DNA of 64,000 nt from NCBI GenBank assembly GCA_023091665.1, contig JALJCQ010000017.1, positions 2,418,001 through 2,482,000 of the forward strand, given 5' to 3'. The notes below the pieces were generated by a model. That model was not told the DNA's origin, ran no database searches, and was given only the letters and a program-made list of their open reading frames with translations. The position numbers and the translations under genes were made by a program. This stretch comes from Pythium myriotylum (lineage: Eukaryota > Oomycota > Peronosporomycetes > Pythiales > Pythiaceae). This document shows, piece after piece, positions 19,146 through 29,486 of this stretch; positions within the stretch are counted from its first letter, which is position 1; every line of letters begins with the position of its first letter.

Positions 19146-20612
19146 ATGGTCTCCACCAAGTTCTCCAGCATCCTCGCCCTCACTGCCGCCGCCAACGCAC
19201 TCGCTCTCGCCAGTCTCTCCTCGCCTGTCTCCGCTACCCCACGCGTCGACCCCGCCGTCCACCGCACGCTCCGACAACAAACCACCGTCAACCTCATCGT
19301 CACACTCAAGGACGGCACCGCCAGCCCACTCAACGCCGTCCAAGAAGCCAGCTTCGAGACTCGCGGCGACAAGATCCAGGCGCTCGTGGACCGACTGCAG
19401 AAGCATGCGGCCACGAGCCAGAGCGAGGTGACGAAGATCGCTGCGCAGGAGTCTGGTGGTGCGACGCCGCTGTTCAGCGAGGCGACGAGTTTCTGGATCA
19501 CGAACCAGTTGTTCTTCAGGGACGCGGCGTTGGAGTTGGTTGAGAAGCTGGCGGGTCTGTCATCCGTGAGTGCAATCAGTGAGGAACAGGTGCATCCGCT
19601 GGTGTTGTCGGCGGTCGAGGCAACCGAGATCAATGTCACAATCAATGTCACGCCAGCGATCTTGCCGGCGTCGCTTGAGTGGGGAGTCAAGAAGGTTCAG
19701 GCGCCTGAGGTGTGCGCCAAGGGATACACTGGTCAGGGCATTGTTGTGGGCAGCATCGACACTGGAGTCCGTGCTACGCACGAGATCCTGCGCAACAACT
19801 GGCGCAAGGACCACGGGTGGTTCGATGGTTTGAAGAAGCAAGCAGAGCCGTATGATGAAGGAGGCCATGGGTCGCTCACACTGGGCTTTGCAGTCGGTTC
19901 AAACGGCTTTGGGGTCGCGCCTGGCGCGACTTGGATCGCGTGTAAAGCGTGCGACGAAGAGTTCTGCACGCAGGAGGCTCTGTTGGCGTGCGGTCAGTTT
20001 ATGTTGTGTCCGACGGAACCTGATGGCCAGAATGCCGACTGCAGCAAGGCTCCGCATGTCATCAACAACTCGTGGGCTAGCACCTCTGGTACTTTCTACC
20101 AAGACGTGATCGCTGCGTGGGTTGCCGCAGGCATCATCCCCATTTATGCCGTAGGAAATTACGGTTTCTCTGGATGCTCGACTGTGTATTCTCCGAGCGA
20201 CTACCCAAATGTAATCGGTGTTGGTGCGACTAACATTAATGATAAGCTCAGCGGTTTCTCGGGCAAGGGTCCGTCGAAGACAGGTCTGATCAAGCCCGAC
20301 ATCTCGGCCCCAGGCGGCAACGTTCGCTCTGCCGCCTACACAGGCGACACCGACTACAGGACGGTCGACGGCACGTCGCACGCCACGCCACACGTTACCG
20401 GTATCATCGCGTTGGCACTCTCAGCCAACAGGAACCTGACGTTCTCTCAGGTGCGCGATATTCTCTACACGACGGCGGTGCGGACGCCGACACTGCAGGC
20501 GAGTGGGTACACGTGTGGCGGCACTCCGGACACGACGTACCCAAACAACCAATACGGCCACGGTCGCGTGGATGCGCTTGCAGCGACGTTGAAGGCTGCA
20601 GCCATGAAATAG
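19146..20612 (+). CDS. secreted subtilisin-like serine protease (copy C)
   Basis: 488 residues from the ATG at 19146, chosen because the signal peptide (MVSTKFSSILALTAAANALA) starts there and all sisters share it; the open frame extends 38 codons upstream. Propeptide from about 31. The S8 domain has Asp205, His241 (GHGSL rather than GHGTH), oxyanion Asn338 (VGNYG) and Ser411 (GTSHATPH). The normally conserved Trp before KGYTGQG is Cys190. Compared with copies A and B, a different 14-residue-longer linker precedes the catalytic domain (EINVTINVTPAILPASLEW). The first 660 bases are almost identical to copy D at 21539; the catalytic part is more diverged. It is probably an active extracellular protease. 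Confidence 0.94.
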   Translation: MVSTKFSSILALTAAANALALASLSSPVSATPRVDPAVHRTLRQQTTVNLIVTLKDGTASPLNAVQEASFETRGDKIQALVDRLQKHAATSQSEVTKIAAQESGGATPLFSEATSFWITNQLFFRDAALELVEKLAGLSSVSAISEEQVHPLVLSAVEATEINVTINVTPAILPASLEWGVKKVQAPEVCAKGYTGQGIVVGSIDTGVRATHEILRNNWRKDHGWFDGLKKQAEPYDEGGHGSLTLGFAVGSNGFGVAPGATWIACKACDEEFCTQEALLACGQFMLCPTEPDGQNADCSKAPHVINNSWASTSGTFYQDVIAAWVAAGIIPIYAVGNYGFSGCSTVYSPSDYPNVIGVGATNINDKLSGFSGKGPSKTGLIKPDISAPGGNVRSAAYTGDTDYRTVDGTSHATPHVTGIIALALSANRNLTFSQVRDILYTTAVRTPTLQASGYTCGGTPDTTYPNNQYGHGRVDALAATLKAAAMK

Positions 20613-21488
20613 TGTGGACCATTTCGGGTCTAGCTGCATTTTAAGCGCGCTCTGAAGGTTTCCGTTGCACTCCGCTTCATTAGTCGTAAGAAGGGACAGC
20701 TTTTCGCCAAGATTGAATGTGACTTGGCTATGGAAAAGTAATCAGATTTATTGGCATCGATCACATGTGAAAACGAACGCCCAGTCTTCTGAAGTGAGAA
20801 AGTACCCTTTTCAACTGACCTGGCTGGGAAGCTCACCCCATTCCACTTGTGTCTGATCAGTTGATGTCTAACCGTGGGATTAGCGTGAGGGCTAAGATGG
20901 TCCACGATGGATTCTAATCGAATTTCGGTCAGGACCTTCTGTGCTAGGCACCCGAATGTAAATCATTTGGGTTTTGGCCGAACGAACACTCGACAGAGAA
21001 TGCGCGTTCGCCAGTGCAGATCAATTGAGATCTATTGGTTCGCTTGTCTACCGTAGAAACCAAGAAGCTGGCGTTACGCCCTGTTTAGATAATACTTCTC
21101 TTCAGTGCGCGAGATGGTCCGGGACGAGGAGAGAGTCGCGATGTGCTTGCGTCGATCGTGGTCCACCAGGCCGCTTGTGTCGGTGAACATGGTGTGGTTG
21201 TCATGTCTGCCATTTTTTAGCCGCTCTGAAGTGATGATCCCAGTCGCAGATGTCGAGGGAGTCGACATGCTTGTGTGTGTGGTGCACTATACGTTATTCG
21301 TGTTTTCCTCGTGTCTGTCGGATGAGCATGAACGAGCCCATCAGTCAACCTCGTTGACACCTCATCGATATGTGAGAAAAGCCATTCAATGCATAACCAG
21401 GCGTAGGTAACGTTGCTGCTGGGATTGGACACATCTATTAGTCTCCCCATTGTGCCGCATGTAATCACCCTTCCCGACAACACCACCA
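20613..21488. other. spacer between subtilisins C and D
   Basis: No gene. 20640-20990 is recognisably related to 24140-24400, the sequence downstream of copy D, so the duplicated unit included its 3' flank. At 21344-21358 lies a 15-bp box GTCAACCTCGTTGAC with perfect 6-bp arms, repeated upstream of the gene at 29487. Confidence 0.55.
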
Positions 21489-21504
21489 TGTCATTCACAA
21501 ACTT
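21489..21504 (+). promoter_or_regulatory. Inr/FPR-like start region of subtilisin D
   Basis: TGTCATTCACAAACTT, 35-50 nt before the ATG. An upstream ATG overlaps this box, which argues for translation starting at 21539. Confidence 0.55.
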
Positions 21505-21538
21505 CCACCAAAGAAGCCAACCCGCACCAACAACAGAC

Positions 21539-23005
21539 ATGGTCTCCACCAAGTTCTCCAGCATCCTTGCCCTCACCGCCGCCGCCAACGCACTCGCTCT
21601 CGCCAGTCTCTCCTCGCCTGTCTCCGCCACCCCACGCGTCGACCCCGCCGTCCACCGCACGCTCCGACAACAAACCACCGTCAACCTCATCGTCACACTC
21701 AAGGACGGCACCGCTAGCCCACTCAACGCCGTCCAAGAAGCCAGCTTCGAGACTCGCGGCGACAAGATCCAGGCGCTCGTGGACCGACTGCAGAAGCATG
21801 CGGCCACGAGCCAGAGCGAGGTGACGAAGATCGCTGCGCAGGAGTCTGGTGGTGCGACGCCGCTGTTCAGCGAGGCGACGAGTTTCTGGATCACGAACCA
21901 GTTGTTCTTCAGGGACGCGGCGTTGGAGTTGGTTGAGAAGCTGGCGGGTCTGTCATCCGTGAGTGCAATCAGTGAGGAACAGGTGCATCCGCTGGTGTTG
22001 TCGGCGGTCGAGGCAACCGAGATCAATGTCACAATCAATGTCACGCCAGCGATCTTGCCGGCGTCGCTTGAGTGGGGAGTCAAGAAGGTTCAGGCGCCTG
22101 AGGTGTGCGCCAAGGGATACACTGGTCAGGGCATTGTTGTGGGCAGCATCGACACTGGAGTCCGTGCTACGCACGAGATCCTCCGTAACAACTGGCGCAA
22201 GGACCACGGGTGGTTTGATCCGATGGATAAGCGCGCGGAACCGTACGATGATGATGGGCATGGCTCCCACACGCTTGGAACGGCTGTCGGTTCGAACGGC
22301 TTCGGGGTCGCGCCAGGCGCCACTTGGATTGGGTGCAAGGCCTGTGGGGAGCTGGGGTGTCCGCAGTCAGCCTTACTAGCCTGTGGCCAATCTATGCTCT
22401 GTCCGACGGATCCTGATGGGAAGAATGCTGACTGCAGCAAGGCCCCGCATGTCGTCAACAACTCGTGGGGCGGGGGTTCATCCGACTTTTACGTCGACGT
22501 GATCGCCGCATGGTCCGCCGCAGGCATCATCCCAGTGTTTTGCAGCGGCAATGATGGCTATGGAGGTTGCTCTACAGCTCAATCACCCAGCGACTTTCCG
22601 AACGTCATCGGTGTTGGTGCAACGAACACTAACGATAAGCTTGCGGGTCTGTCGAGCAAGGGCCCATCCCAGAACGGTCTGATCAAGCCCGACATCTCTG
22701 CACCTGGCATCAGTGTGCGCTCTGCCACCTACACAGGCGACGCCGACTACAGGACGGCCGACGGCACGTCCGAGGCTACTCCCCACGTTGTCGGAGTCAT
22801 CGCGTTGGCGCTATCAGCCAACAGGAACCTGACGTTTTCGCAGGTACGAGATATTCTCACCACAACAACTGTGCGGTCGCCGACACTGCAGGCGAGTGGG
22901 TACACGTGTGGCGGCACTCCGGACACGACATACCCGAACAACCAGTACGGCTACGGCCGTGTGGATGCGCTTGCGGCGACGTTGAAGGCTGCAGCCATGA
23001 AGTAG
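21539..23005 (+). CDS. secreted subtilisin-like serine protease (copy D)
   Basis: 488 residues from the ATG at 21539, where the shared signal peptide begins. Same plan as copy C: I9-like propeptide and S8 domain with Asp205, His241 (GHGSH), oxyanion Asn338 (SGNDG) and Ser411 in GTSEATPH; the Glu after the catalytic Ser is unusual in this cluster, where His or Met is found. The N-terminal half matches copy C almost base for base, while stretches around residues 255-325 resemble copy A/B/E sequence (CGELGCPQSALLACGQ as in the gene at 29487). This points to exchange between copies. Likely active and secreted. Confidence 0.94.
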   Translation: MVSTKFSSILALTAAANALALASLSSPVSATPRVDPAVHRTLRQQTTVNLIVTLKDGTASPLNAVQEASFETRGDKIQALVDRLQKHAATSQSEVTKIAAQESGGATPLFSEATSFWITNQLFFRDAALELVEKLAGLSSVSAISEEQVHPLVLSAVEATEINVTINVTPAILPASLEWGVKKVQAPEVCAKGYTGQGIVVGSIDTGVRATHEILRNNWRKDHGWFDPMDKRAEPYDDDGHGSHTLGTAVGSNGFGVAPGATWIGCKACGELGCPQSALLACGQSMLCPTDPDGKNADCSKAPHVVNNSWGGGSSDFYVDVIAAWSAAGIIPVFCSGNDGYGGCSTAQSPSDFPNVIGVGATNTNDKLAGLSSKGPSQNGLIKPDISAPGISVRSATYTGDADYRTADGTSEATPHVVGVIALALSANRNLTFSQVRDILTTTTVRSPTLQASGYTCGGTPDTTYPNNQYGYGRVDALAATLKAAAMK

Positions 23006-25480
23006 TGTGGACCATTTCTGGTCGAACTGGGTGTAAGGCAGTTTACTTAATCAGATGACATGTGGAAACACCAAAATTCTGCCACCCGAGTTCATGTTAT
23101 TCAGGTTTTCGACGACGATCGAGGGCCAGTTACGTCCGTGCGGGCGACAGCTACGGTATCCGAGAGAGCGGGGTCACAGAATCCTTCGATTTGACCGTCG
23201 CGCTACACTTGCGTACGGTTGTAGATACAGAATACAAAGAACCCCAGCCGACGCGTCTCAGAAACGATTTACAGAGCATAGGCGATGGTGCAGGCGAGAG
23301 CGGAAGCCGCAACCATGCTGGACGCCACCATCAAATCCGCTCTCGCGGCGGTGTCATGAAAGCAGATTGCCAACATCATGTTTGGCATGTGCTGAACACT
23401 TGCCGGGGACCTAGTCGGAGGAGCTCTCCAATTTGCGGCTCAGCGCACAAGCGACCCTTCGACTCCTTGGAGCTCCTTCCAGCTTTTCCAAGGATCACCC
23501 TGGGCGACCACCCGCGGGCAACGTGAGCCGCTCGGTTCTGTACGGAGAGTCGCCTATGGCGTATGAAGATCACTGAGCTCGAGTTCCGAGCCGGGCGCGG
23601 AGAAGTCCGGAGCTGGAGGATGCGGCGAAGGGAGTGGGCTATGCGGGTGTCGGAAGGCGTACGCTGGACGTGTGCCCCCTGGAGTGAAGAAAGCACGAAG
23701 CTGTCGTCGCCTCCAACGACCCAAGGCTTCGAAAGGCGCGTGCGCAAAGCACGTGCCACAGCAGAACAACGTAATAGCCGCTGCGCACGAATACGACGAA
23801 TGTGCAAGTGGGCTACCTTGACTTGACTTGGGGTTGACTTGGCTGCTCGCGACCGACTTCCAAGACTGGCGGTCGGGATATGTACTCCGCGACTCTCAGC
23901 GGTTGGAAACAGGGTCGTCAGACCCAGCTATAGGATTCATAACAGTGCGATCCAATAGACCTCAACTTCAAAGAAAAAAAATCTAGTCGGAGGAAGTGAA
24001 ATCTTAATTAAGACTTGAATTGGAAGATTGCATGTCATCCATACGCTGGAAGTTCAAAGTGTGCCTTGCTTAACTAGTCAATAGGAGCGACAGCCTGTCA
24101 TCAGCATTGAATAACTTGACTGTAGGGGAAGTCGACAGACGCTAACGTTACTGGCGTTTGAAAACGAATGCCCAGTCGCTGAACTTTGAGCATACACCCG
24201 TTTCAACCACGCGTGGGAGGAAAGCCCATCCATTTACACTTTCGCGTAATCAGGCGAAGCCTAACCCTGGTGCAGGGTGAGAGCTCGATGATCTTGGCTC
24301 ATTCCAAATCTCCTGTTATTAAAATAGTCATGATCTTCTGTATCCGGATACTGTGCCCAAAATGCAAACTACTGTATTCGTGTTTCCGTTTGGCCAAATG
24401 AACCGTGTTCAGAAAAAAATCCTTGTCAGCTGTGATGGAGCAACGCTTGATCTCTATGCTTATTAGTCGAGTGGTCTCCTCTGGGTATGTGCTGCAGAGC
24501 ACAGTTTGCAGTACGCTACTCACTCCTGCTGATTAAGTTTTAAAAAAGCTTAAACTAGTAAACTTTTGATTAAGCTTTATAAAAAGGCGAGTGTTACGGT
24601 GCATGATTCCTTCTGTTTACTATAGTTCATGCCTTGTCCCTTTCTCACCATGTCCTGTCCATTATTGGGGAAAATCTCTAAAGCCTGGTAAAATAGTTGA
24701 AATTTAGTGAAAATAAATTCCATTTTCCTCGAAATGTGTGAAAGTGAAAACTACGCTGCTTGAAGACGAGTGTGAAAACTACAATATCGACGCGATTCAA
24801 CGAATCGTCCCCAATTCAGAGTGAATTGACGGAACTTCAACGATCTTGAGCTCACTCACAGATCCCCTCCTGCCCTGCCACGACGAAGTGTCGAAGTCCC
24901 GTCGTGCCGCCGCTTCGTGACAGCCGCGTGACCGGCAAGTAAAGGAATTGAAAGAGCAAGCTCACCGCCCTCCTGTCCCGCGAGCGCCGTTCCTCGTGAC
25001 GGCGAGTCTAGATGAATTTCCTGACTGGGAGTCGCTGAGTCCGGTAAGGAAATTTGACGTGTCGGTCAGATCTCGCTTGTAGCTTACTTGTTGTGGGCTG
25101 TGACCTCATGACACAGCGATATCGATGGGACGGACACGTCACAGGACTTGCTCCCACCCTCCACAGCTGACAAGTAGACGTCAGCGCCTACGCGTACGCC
25201 CCAAAGATCAGAGACTACACGACCCCCATTCCAGTGTGCGATTATAGGCGAAGCTTTTGGGCCACAGCTGTCATGTAGAGTCCTGCATTAATGTGTGAGT
25301 AATGAACAAGTGGTAGAATGTCAGGAGTGTTCCACATAGCGTCCAAGACTTCCATAATTACTCCAAGACTGTCGTTTCAGTCAATGCAACGTCTTCTACT
25401 CGCGAGATAGAGTCCGTTTGAAGAGAATGGAATCGAAACGATAAGTGTATTACTCTTTAATTGAGCAGTCATTGATCAGG
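23006..25480. other. gene-poor stretch between subtilisin D and the MULE
   Basis: No gene supported. 24140-24400 is a decayed copy of the flank at 20750-20990. 24525-24590 is AT-rich with an imperfect inverted repeat around AAGCTTAA/TTAAGCTT. Short open frames at 23055-23826 overlap on both strands and show no family features. One end of the MULE may lie in the right part, but I could not identify its inverted repeat. Confidence 0.5.
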
Positions 25481-26545
25481 CTACGAAGTTAGAAGGTTAC
25501 CCGAAAACACGAAGTAGGCAAACTCAAAGTGTCTCTGGTTCAGAACCTCGCGACTCATCTGCTTTGGGATGTTGTGATCAACAGCCCGCCAGAACTTGAA
25601 ACAAATGAAGAGACCGCAGCTCGAACCATCTGGCTGGATGGGACTGTTGATCGCTTTCACGGTATATCCTCCGAGGGCGTTGGCCATGTTCCACGCGATC
25701 TTGTCAAGGTCCTTGCTGTGCGTGCCCAGTGAGTCGTACGTGTCGATTTCCTTGGCGACTGGGTCCACTGTGAGTCCAGCCCAATGAATGTTGCCGAGGT
25801 TGACGGCCACGAAGACAAACTCGACATCTCCCTCTGCTATTAGCTCACGCACACGTTCCTGGACGCAATGCTCTATTGCAACAGCCGGTCTCGTTTTCGT
25901 GGCCGCTCTATCGCGTTGGGTGACGCCTGCATAGCGGTTGGAACCATAGACATCTTGGAGTCGAGTCGCAAATGCGAGAACCAGATCATCGTTGAACCAC
26001 TCCCCGGGATGTATGAGATAGAGACTTGTCATGTACTTACCCGGGAGACCGGGTATATAAGCACCTGGGTACAAAGTCTTGGCATTGTCGGAGAGCTCTT
26101 CTACTTTACGTCGGTCTGCAACTCTGACACTTGGGTACACTTCATCATCAAGCCACTCACAAAACTTCTCGCCTTGCTCACACATTTCTCTCAGCATGTA
26201 GACATCTTGCATCGCCATGATCTGTTCAGCTGAGAACAGGCCAACAAGGTTGATCTTGACAACAGTGACCGAGTCTTGGTTGCCAGGAGGAGGAGGCGTG
26301 TGACCAGTGGGAGTACAAGCAAGTATTGGGCGCGCAGAAGTGCTCTCATTGGGTAGGCGCTTGACGGCTTCGTTCACAAGCGTGCGAGGAAGCGTAAAAA
26401 AATCACTTGTCGTAAGAACGGGGCGAACCATTTTGTGGATGGTCGGCTTGTTCTTTGCGTGGTCCTTGTGTTTCTCAGGCACTCCGTTCAGCGCGAGCAA
26501 TGTTGAATAGATGTCCTTCTGGTCATTTTTGACCTTTCCACGAAC
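25481..26545 (-). pseudogene. Ulp1/SENP-like C48 cysteine protease domain of a MULE
   Basis: The minus-strand frame reads about 339 residues from the first possible start (TTG, 26500), and stays open upstream to about 26545. Its C-terminal 180 residues show the Ulp1 fold pattern: GEWFNDDLVLAF entry motif, catalytic His239 (NIHWAGL), Asp256 (DTYDSLG), Gln289 and Cys295 (IQPDGSSCGLF). Ulp1-type enzymes cleave SUMO or related modifiers. Here the domain follows directly on a Mutator-like transposase and is joined to it by a frame change near 26530, so it was probably the C-terminal part of one transposon protein. All catalytic residues are kept. No separate promoter or ATG was found. Confidence 0.8.
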
Positions 26546-28953
26546 TCATAAAGAGATACAGCGCCATGTGCTTTCTTGGTCTTTGCTGACTCATTGTACT
26601 CCACACGAGTTGTCTTCACACTGGTCAATTTCTTCTTCTGGTCCTTTTTCGGAGCTCCGTGCTTTGGAGCCTTCTTGTTTAACTTAATTTTGAACGGAAT
26701 AGTGTCCGACAACTCTTCACTCGAGACGTCATGATCACTTGGCTTGAACTTCCCGAACCAGCTTTCCAACCGGTTGTTGGTGTTGTTCTGGAAGTGCGGG
26801 AGGTCTGCACGTTTATACATGACCCACATGCTTGTCTGCTCATCACCATCCCAGTTCTTGATCATGTAGTCAAAGAATCCGGAGAAGTTGGCCTGGACAC
26901 AAAAGGTCTTGAGAGCCAATAGATTTTCTCGGTAGTCAAGTGCGCTATTCGAGTACACCAGGTTATAAATGAGCGTCTCGAGGACACCATGATCGTCCTT
27001 CGATAGCTTGCCAAACTCCACCTTGTGCGCCATATTGCGAGATATTTCAACACGTGGAACGTACAGATCAGAATTCGTGCTTCTTCAAATCTCGACTTCA
27101 ACACACGAATCTCGTTCATGTCCTTGTCGACCATGATGACACGTACAGGCGTATATCTACCATCATGAGCTCGAAAATAATGGTCAATAGCCCTTTCCAT
27201 GTGCCAGTCAGTGTTGCGTTCCAAAAGGCTCTGCTGAACAACCTGACCCTGCCCAAACTCGTCCATCACCATGAACGTGAGTAATTGGTAGTTGTGTCTA
27301 ACACGTAAACATGTAAGTCTCAACCGTCATGGACCAATAATGCGCTCAATATGGAAAATAATTGTGACGTACCTATCCGTCTTGTGAGTGCAGTCGACAA
27401 GAAGCAGCTCGCCGAATCGCTCGTTCATCTCTCGCATGTGTCTATCCGTCATTGATATAACGCCGGTTTCACCATTTTCCTTCTCATCAATGGTTATTAG
27501 ACCGCCTTCATTGTTTGCCGCATACTCTTTGATAACTTGAGCCGTAGCCTTATCGTCATCTTGGATAGCCCGGCGCTGGGACGTCAAGTTGTTCACGTCC
27601 GTCCTGTAGACATTCTCGCCTTGATCGAGAAGCATGTCATACACTTGAGCGCGAGGAACACCCCAGCTGTCCATTTCCTGGGCGCGCACAACATTTGTTT
27701 CACCCACGTTACCTCTCGCCACAGGATAGGATGAGTAGGTGACAAAGTCCAACCGGTGGTTGTGCCAATCACACGATACTGTCGCGACCAGCACCCACTG
27801 GTTTTCACGGAACGTCAACTGGACAGGCAACGAAAAGGGACAGTTGATCCCGCGAACGAACCGTCTTTGGTCGCTGGCCAGTTCCTCTGGACTTGACTGG
27901 CCATCCGTGAGTACATATGTAGTTGCGCTGATAGGTTTCCAGGTCTTCTGGCACAAGGGGCTTCGGGCTCACTAGCTTTGCAATGCGGGTATTTCGTTCT
28001 TTTACGCTGAGAGTATTCTTGACGACAAGCACTTGGAACGTACGTTCACTATACTCTTCCAGGTACTTGAACCACGCCTTCCAGTTCTCGTGTAGTCGCT
28101 TCGGGCGTTCAGGTACAATGCTCTCGGACGCAATTTGAATTGGTGGCAGACCGGACTTGGACGAGTCGTGGATCCGTTGGTGACGGCGCGCACCAGCTCG
28201 ACTCGTCTGAGACTCGCTCGAATCGACGTCGTCGTCCTCCTCCTCGTCCTCGTCCTCCTCATCTTCTTCCTCCTCCTCCTCTCCTTCGCCTTCGTCTTCC
28301 TCCGTCCCATCATCTTCTTTGTCTTCGTCGGGCTTGGCACCGTCCGACTTTTCCCCAACGTCATCATCTGAACCATCTGAACTCACATCCTTGGATTCGT
28401 GTGGCGATGTACGCCCACGACGAGACTTTCCAACGCGATCTCGAGCCGTCTTCGTGACCTGTCTTGTGCGGCGTCTTCCTGAAGTAGAAGCGAGACGATC
28501 AACAGCTTCCCATCGAGCAATTTGCTCCGGTGTGGGGCCTTTCGCTGCCAAAATGTCAAGACGAGGGCTACGCCGCGGTGTGGTTGGCAAAGCAGACGAT
28601 GGGGCAGTAATGCGCACATCCGCAGCCGTAGAATCCACGTCCATTTCCGAAGCAGCTGGACTCTTGTCGACCGCCTGACTTTCCTCACGCACGGCAGCAG
28701 GCTTGCCAGCAGACTTCTTGTCTCGCTGGGTTGGCACAGCAACCTTCACCTGCGCAGCCGCTAGAGCTTCAGCAAGCGCACCTAAGCGTGGGCTACGTCG
28801 ACGGGCTGGCGCCGGCAAGCTGCGCGCACGAGCTCGAGCTGTCTTGGCTCGCTTCGCCCCAGCGGCGCCGCGCTCTTCCTCTCCGGAGCTGAAATAAGTA
28901 CTCCTCTTGTCGCCACCACTACCGCCACTTCCACTACCGTTGTCATCGCCGCT
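26488..28953 (-). pseudogene. MULE transposase, frame-broken, one intron
   Basis: N-terminal part (27805-28953): RRRSPRL repeats, a long Asp/Glu run near 28220-28300 and KAWFKYLEEYSERTFQVL. Middle (27327-27956): zinc-binding-like INCPFSLP...CDWHNHRLD, then WGVPRAQVYDMLL and ELLLVDCTHKTDR with the first catalytic Asp of the MULE DDE domain. A 75-nt intron (27298-27372, GTACGT...TAG) restores the frame into NYQLLTFMVMDE, VIMVDKDMNE (second Asp) and ILICTFHVLKYL. The last part (26488-27033) continues with MAHKVEFGKL and NNRLESWFGKFK. Frame changes near 27890, 27040 and 26530 break it. No ATG precedes the N-terminal frame (open to about 28953). Confidence 0.82.
27298..27372 (-). other. 75-nt intron in the MULE transposase
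   Basis: Donor GTACGT (27372 downward) and acceptor TTAG (ending 27298). Removing it joins HKTDR to HNYQLLTF in frame. Without it the frame stops at once. Confidence 0.7.
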
Positions 28954-29435
28954 TCATTTTCCTGCGCCGCTGGCACCGCCGCTGGCACCGCCGCCGCGCC
29001 GACCCTCGCTTGATCGCTTCATTTTCGCCGACGCTTGGCTGGATGTTGGATCGTTTTGGTTGGGGTCGTTATTTTCCCCCCACGTCGCAGCTGCGAGGTT
29101 TAGGGCGAAATAACCTCGTTTTCTTTCTTACGTCATGGAAAGACATGGACGATGGAAATGGACAAATCATGAAAAATAGTGTTGTACACACCGTATGGAA
29201 TCATATACTGTAACAGTTCTCTTATAAAAAGCCTAATCCGAGGGTTTACTAGTTTAGTGACTCAAGTTTTCGGTCTTCAAGCATAAACGAGCCAATCAGT
29301 CAACATCGTTGACACGTCGTTGGTCTCTCAGAAGAGCCGATCAACGCATAGCCAGGCGAAGCCGACAGTATGGAGGTCATTATTAGTCTCTCCTTCATGT
29401 CGCGCACAGTCGCGCTGTCCAACGCCCAACAACTT
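28954..29435. other. upstream of subtilisin E, no gene
   Basis: No gene. 29279-29368 is homologous to 21323-21411 (upstream of copy D) and includes the box GTCAACATCGTTGAC at 29299-29313. Confidence 0.55.
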
Positions 29436-29450
29436 GCCATTCACAAACTT
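29436..29450 (+). promoter_or_regulatory. Inr/FPR-like start region of subtilisin E
   Basis: GCCATTCACAAACTT, 37-51 nt before the ATG at 29487; same spacing as in sister genes. Confidence 0.55.
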
Positions 29451-29486
29451 CCCACCAAAGAAGAACAAGCCGCACCAACAACAGCC

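Larger units (their letters stand above)
25481..28953 (-). mobile_element. Mutator-like element with Ulp1 domain
   Basis: The frames at 25481-28953 on the minus strand form one transposon protein: charged N-terminal region, zinc/FLYWCH-like region, MULE transposase and Ulp1 protease. This domain order is known from Ulp1-carrying MULEs (Kaonashi/CUMULE type) in plants. Terminal inverted repeats and the target duplication could not be recognised by eye, so the outer limits are uncertain. Confidence 0.75.

Noticed and set aside
23376..23826. Overlapping open frames at 23.4-23.8 kb
   Set aside because: Three frames on two strands are open at once, as expected from GC-rich non-coding DNA; no motif recognised.
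26020..26060. GTAAGT as an intron donor in the Ulp1 frame
   Set aside because: The reading frame is open across it, and removing the nearest plausible intron creates a stop.
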